Assembly: GCF_036346615.1 (NCBI RefSeq)
Contig: NZ_CP107836.1
Location: 992,001-1,056,000, forward strand
Direction of reading: 5' to 3'
DNA: 64,000 nt
Source of the DNA: Streptomyces sp. NBC_00523
GTDB taxonomy: Bacteria; Actinomycetota; Actinomycetes; Streptomycetales; Streptomycetaceae
Shown: piece by piece, positions 61,975-64,000 of the stretch
How the letters are laid out: every line of letters starts with the position of its first letter
Numbering within the stretch: position 1 is the stretch's first letter
Notes under the pieces: generated by a model
Told to the model about the DNA's origin: nothing
The model's database searches: none
What the model saw: only the letters and a program-made list of their open reading frames with translations
Made by a program: the position numbers and the translations under genes

Positions 61975-64000
61975 TCACCAACCGGACGTACACCGTGGAG
62001 CCCTGGCGCGTGCGCGAGACGGCTCTCGACCTCGATCTCCTGGCGCAGAGCGAATCCGTGTTCGCCCTGTCCAACGGGCATGTGGGCTGGCGCGGCAACC
62101 TCGACGAGGGCGAACCGCACGGCCTGCCCGGCAGCTATCTCAACGGGGTGTACGAACTGCACCCGCTGCCCTACGCCGAGGCGGGCTACGGCTACCCCGA
62201 GTCGGGCCAGACCGTCATCAACGTCACCAACGGCAAGCTGCTGCGGCTGCTGGTGGACGACGAGCCGTTCGACCTGCGCTACGGGCGGCTCCGCAAGCAC
62301 GAGCGCACCCTGGACTTCAAGCGCGGGGTGCTGGAGCGGAGCTGCGAGTGGACCTCCCCGGCCGGTACGACCGTCCGGGTGCGTTCCACCCGCCTCGTCT
62401 CCCTCACCCAGCGCGCCATCGCCGCCGTGCAGTACGAGGTGGAGCCCGTCGACAGCAGGACCAGGGTGGTCATCCAGTCGGAGCTGGTCACCAACGAGAG
62501 CCTGCCCTCGTCCGACGGCGACCCCCGGACGGCCAAGGCCCTGCAGTCCCCGCTGGAGCCGGAGGAGGACCAGGCCGTCGGGTCGCGGCTGCGTCTGGTC
62601 CACCGCACCCGGCGCAGCGGCCTCAGGGTCGCCGTGGCCGCCGACCACGTCGTGGAAGCCCCCGGCGAGATCACCACCAGCAGCGAGAGCAACCCGGATG
62701 TCGCCCGCCTGACCATCACCTCCGTCCTGGAGCCGGGACAGCGGCTGCGGGTGCAGAAGACCGTCGCCCACGGCTGGTCGGGGGCCCGTTCCCGGCCCGC
62801 GATGAGCGATCAGGTCGAGGCCGCACTGGCTGCCGCCGCCCACGGCGGCTGGGACGGACTGGTGGCCCAGCAGCGGGCCTACCTCGATGACTTCTGGGCC
62901 CGTGCCGACGTCGAGGTGCACGGTGACGAGGAGATCCAGCAGGCCGTCCGCTTCGCCCTCTTCCATGTGCTCCAGGCCGGTGCCCGCGCCGAACAACGGG
63001 CCATCCCGGCCAAGGGGCTGACCGGTTCCGGGTACGACGGCCACGCCTTCTGGGACACCGAGATGTTCGTGCTGCCCCTCCTCTCCTACACCGAGCCGAA
63101 GGCGGTCGCCGAGGCGCTGCGCTGGCGGCAGGCCACCCTGCCCGCCGCCCGGGACCGGGCCACCCAGCTCGGGCTGCGCGGTGCCGCGTTCCCGTGGCGG
63201 ACCATCGACGGCTCGGAGGGCTCCGCGTACTGGCCGGCCGGCACCGCCGCCTTCCATGTGGCCGCCGACATCGCGCACGCCGCGGTGCGGCACGCGGCGG
63301 TGACCGGCGACACCGCCTTCGAACGCGAGACCGTCCTGGAACTCCTGGTGGAGACGGCGCGGTTGTGGCGCTCGCTGGGCCATCACGACCCGCACGGTGT
63401 GTTCCACATCGACGGCGTCACGGGGCCGGACGAGTACAGCGCCGTCGTGGACGACAACACGTACACCAACCTCATGGCCCGCTCCAATCTCCTCGCCGCG
63501 GCCGACGTGTGCGAACGCCACCCGGAGGAGGCCTCCCGGCTGGGTGTGAACGAGGAGGAGAGCGCCGCCTGGCGAGACGCCGCCGAGGCCGTGCACATCC
63601 CCTACAACGAGGAGATCGGCGTGCACGAGCAGCACGCCGGTTTCACCCACCACCAGCGCTGGGACTTCGCGAACACCCGCGCCGACCAGTACCCGCTGAT
63701 GCTGCACTTCCCCTACTTCGACCTCTACCGCAAGCAGGTGATCAAGCAGTCGGACCTCGTGCTGGCGATGTACACCTGCGGCACCTGGTTCGACGCCCAC
63801 TGCGACGACGACCAACTGGCCGCGAACTTCGCCTACTACGAGCCGCTGACCGTACGGGACTCCTCCCTGTCGGCGTGCTGCCAGGCCGTCGTCGCCGCCC
63901 GGACCGGGCATCTGCGGCTGGCGTACGACTACACCGCCGAGGCCGCGCTGATGGACCTGGCCGACCTGGAGCACAACACCCGCGACGGACTGCACATCGC
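61971..64000 (+). CDS. GH65 disaccharide phosphorylase, 3' end cut by window edge
   Basis: About 677 codons are visible from GTG 61971, which overlaps the stop of the HAD gene. N-terminal beta-sandwich domain (VFALSNGHVGWRGNL), then the (alpha/alpha)6 barrel with the catalytic acid Glu488 in GVTGPDEYS, and the phosphate-site region of the GH65 phosphorylases. Members cleave maltose, trehalose, kojibiose or nigerose with phosphate, giving beta-glucose 1-phosphate. Pairing with beta-phosphoglucomutase supports phosphorolysis over hydrolysis. The exact disaccharide cannot be chosen from this sequence. Confidence 0.93.
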   Translation, partial: MITNRTYTVEPWRVRETALDLDLLAQSESVFALSNGHVGWRGNLDEGEPHGLPGSYLNGVYELHPLPYAEAGYGYPESGQTVINVTNGKLLRLLVDDEPFDLRYGRLRKHERTLDFKRGVLERSCEWTSPAGTTVRVRSTRLVSLTQRAIAAVQYEVEPVDSRTRVVIQSELVTNESLPSSDGDPRTAKALQSPLEPEEDQAVGSRLRLVHRTRRSGLRVAVAADHVVEAPGEITTSSESNPDVARLTITSVLEPGQRLRVQKTVAHGWSGARSRPAMSDQVEAALAAAAHGGWDGLVAQQRAYLDDFWARADVEVHGDEEIQQAVRFALFHVLQAGARAEQRAIPAKGLTGSGYDGHAFWDTEMFVLPLLSYTEPKAVAEALRWRQATLPAARDRATQLGLRGAAFPWRTIDGSEGSAYWPAGTAAFHVAADIAHAAVRHAAVTGDTAFERETVLELLVETARLWRSLGHHDPHGVFHIDGVTGPDEYSAVVDDNTYTNLMARSNLLAAADVCERHPEEASRLGVNEEESAAWRDAAEAVHIPYNEEIGVHEQHAGFTHHQRWDFANTRADQYPLMLHFPYFDLYRKQVIKQSDLVLAMYTCGTWFDAHCDDDQLAANFAYYEPLTVRDSSLSACCQAVVAARTGHLRLAYDYTAEAALMDLADLEHNTRDGLHI

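Noticed and set aside
1..64000. Prophage, integrated plasmid, insertion sequence or tRNA-linked island
   Set aside because: I found no integrase, transposase, terminal inverted repeats, att-like duplication or tRNA gene in the window.

Overview
The window is high-GC actinobacterial DNA and almost certainly comes from a Streptomyces chromosome. Third codon positions are nearly all G or C, GTG and TTG starts are common, lipoproteins and Usp/TetR/SDR genes are abundant, there is a divergent second EF-Tu (tuf3), and there is an actinobacterial ESX-type type VII secretion (T7SS) locus. I see no tRNA, rRNA, CRISPR array or insertion sequence.

Positions 1 to about 20.4 kb are ordinary chromosome. 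They hold two DedA/VTT membrane proteins, a hotdog thioesterase-like protein, an MFS transporter, a spermidine-synthase-like protein, tuf3, uppP, a double-domain universal stress protein, an apolipoprotein N-acyltransferase, and a two-gene flavin monooxygenase plus Gfo/Idh oxidoreductase operon facing a TetR regulator across two palindromic operators. These are followed by uracil-DNA glycosylase, an orphan peptide-binding lipoprotein, two FabG-like reductases and a HipA-like kinase coupled to a DUF3037 protein. Several intergenic spaces contain strong GC hairpins that act as likely terminators.

Positions about 20.5 to 22.3 kb look less GC-rich and carry two small exported proteins and about 550 bp with no supported gene.

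Positions 22.3 to 61.1 kb form the T7SS locus. The conserved machine is EccC (opposite strand, all three ATPase P-loops present), EccD, EccB and a mycosin-like protease, MycP. An EccA-like protein made of a beta-helix plus two CbxX-type AAA+ domains overlaps mycP. No EccE is seen. The substrates and accessory genes lie downstream of a candidate promoter/operator: two WXG100-type proteins, a small conserved-looking protein, a 1167-aa AAWKG-motif protein full of repeats, a YbaB/EbfC-like protein (compare EspL of ESX-1), a WPG-motif small protein, and one uninterrupted 6198-codon gene. That giant protein looks like a tandem duplication of a four-part unit: a metallopeptidase-like HExxHxxGxxD domain, a beta-rich module of about 1780 residues, a coiled coil, and an OTU-type cysteine-protease-like domain. 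The second OTU copy appears to have lost its catalytic residues. The locus is bracketed by two paralogous membrane-anchored proteins that share the stalk and membrane segment but carry different lectin domains, a bulb-type mannose-lectin fold on the left and a ricin-type beta-trefoil on the right. My reading is a T7SS with surface carbohydrate-binding partners and a very large candidate effector; the effector role is inference.

Positions 61.2 to 64.0 kb hold a beta-phosphoglucomutase-like HAD phosphatase translationally coupled to a GH65 disaccharide phosphorylase that runs off the right edge.
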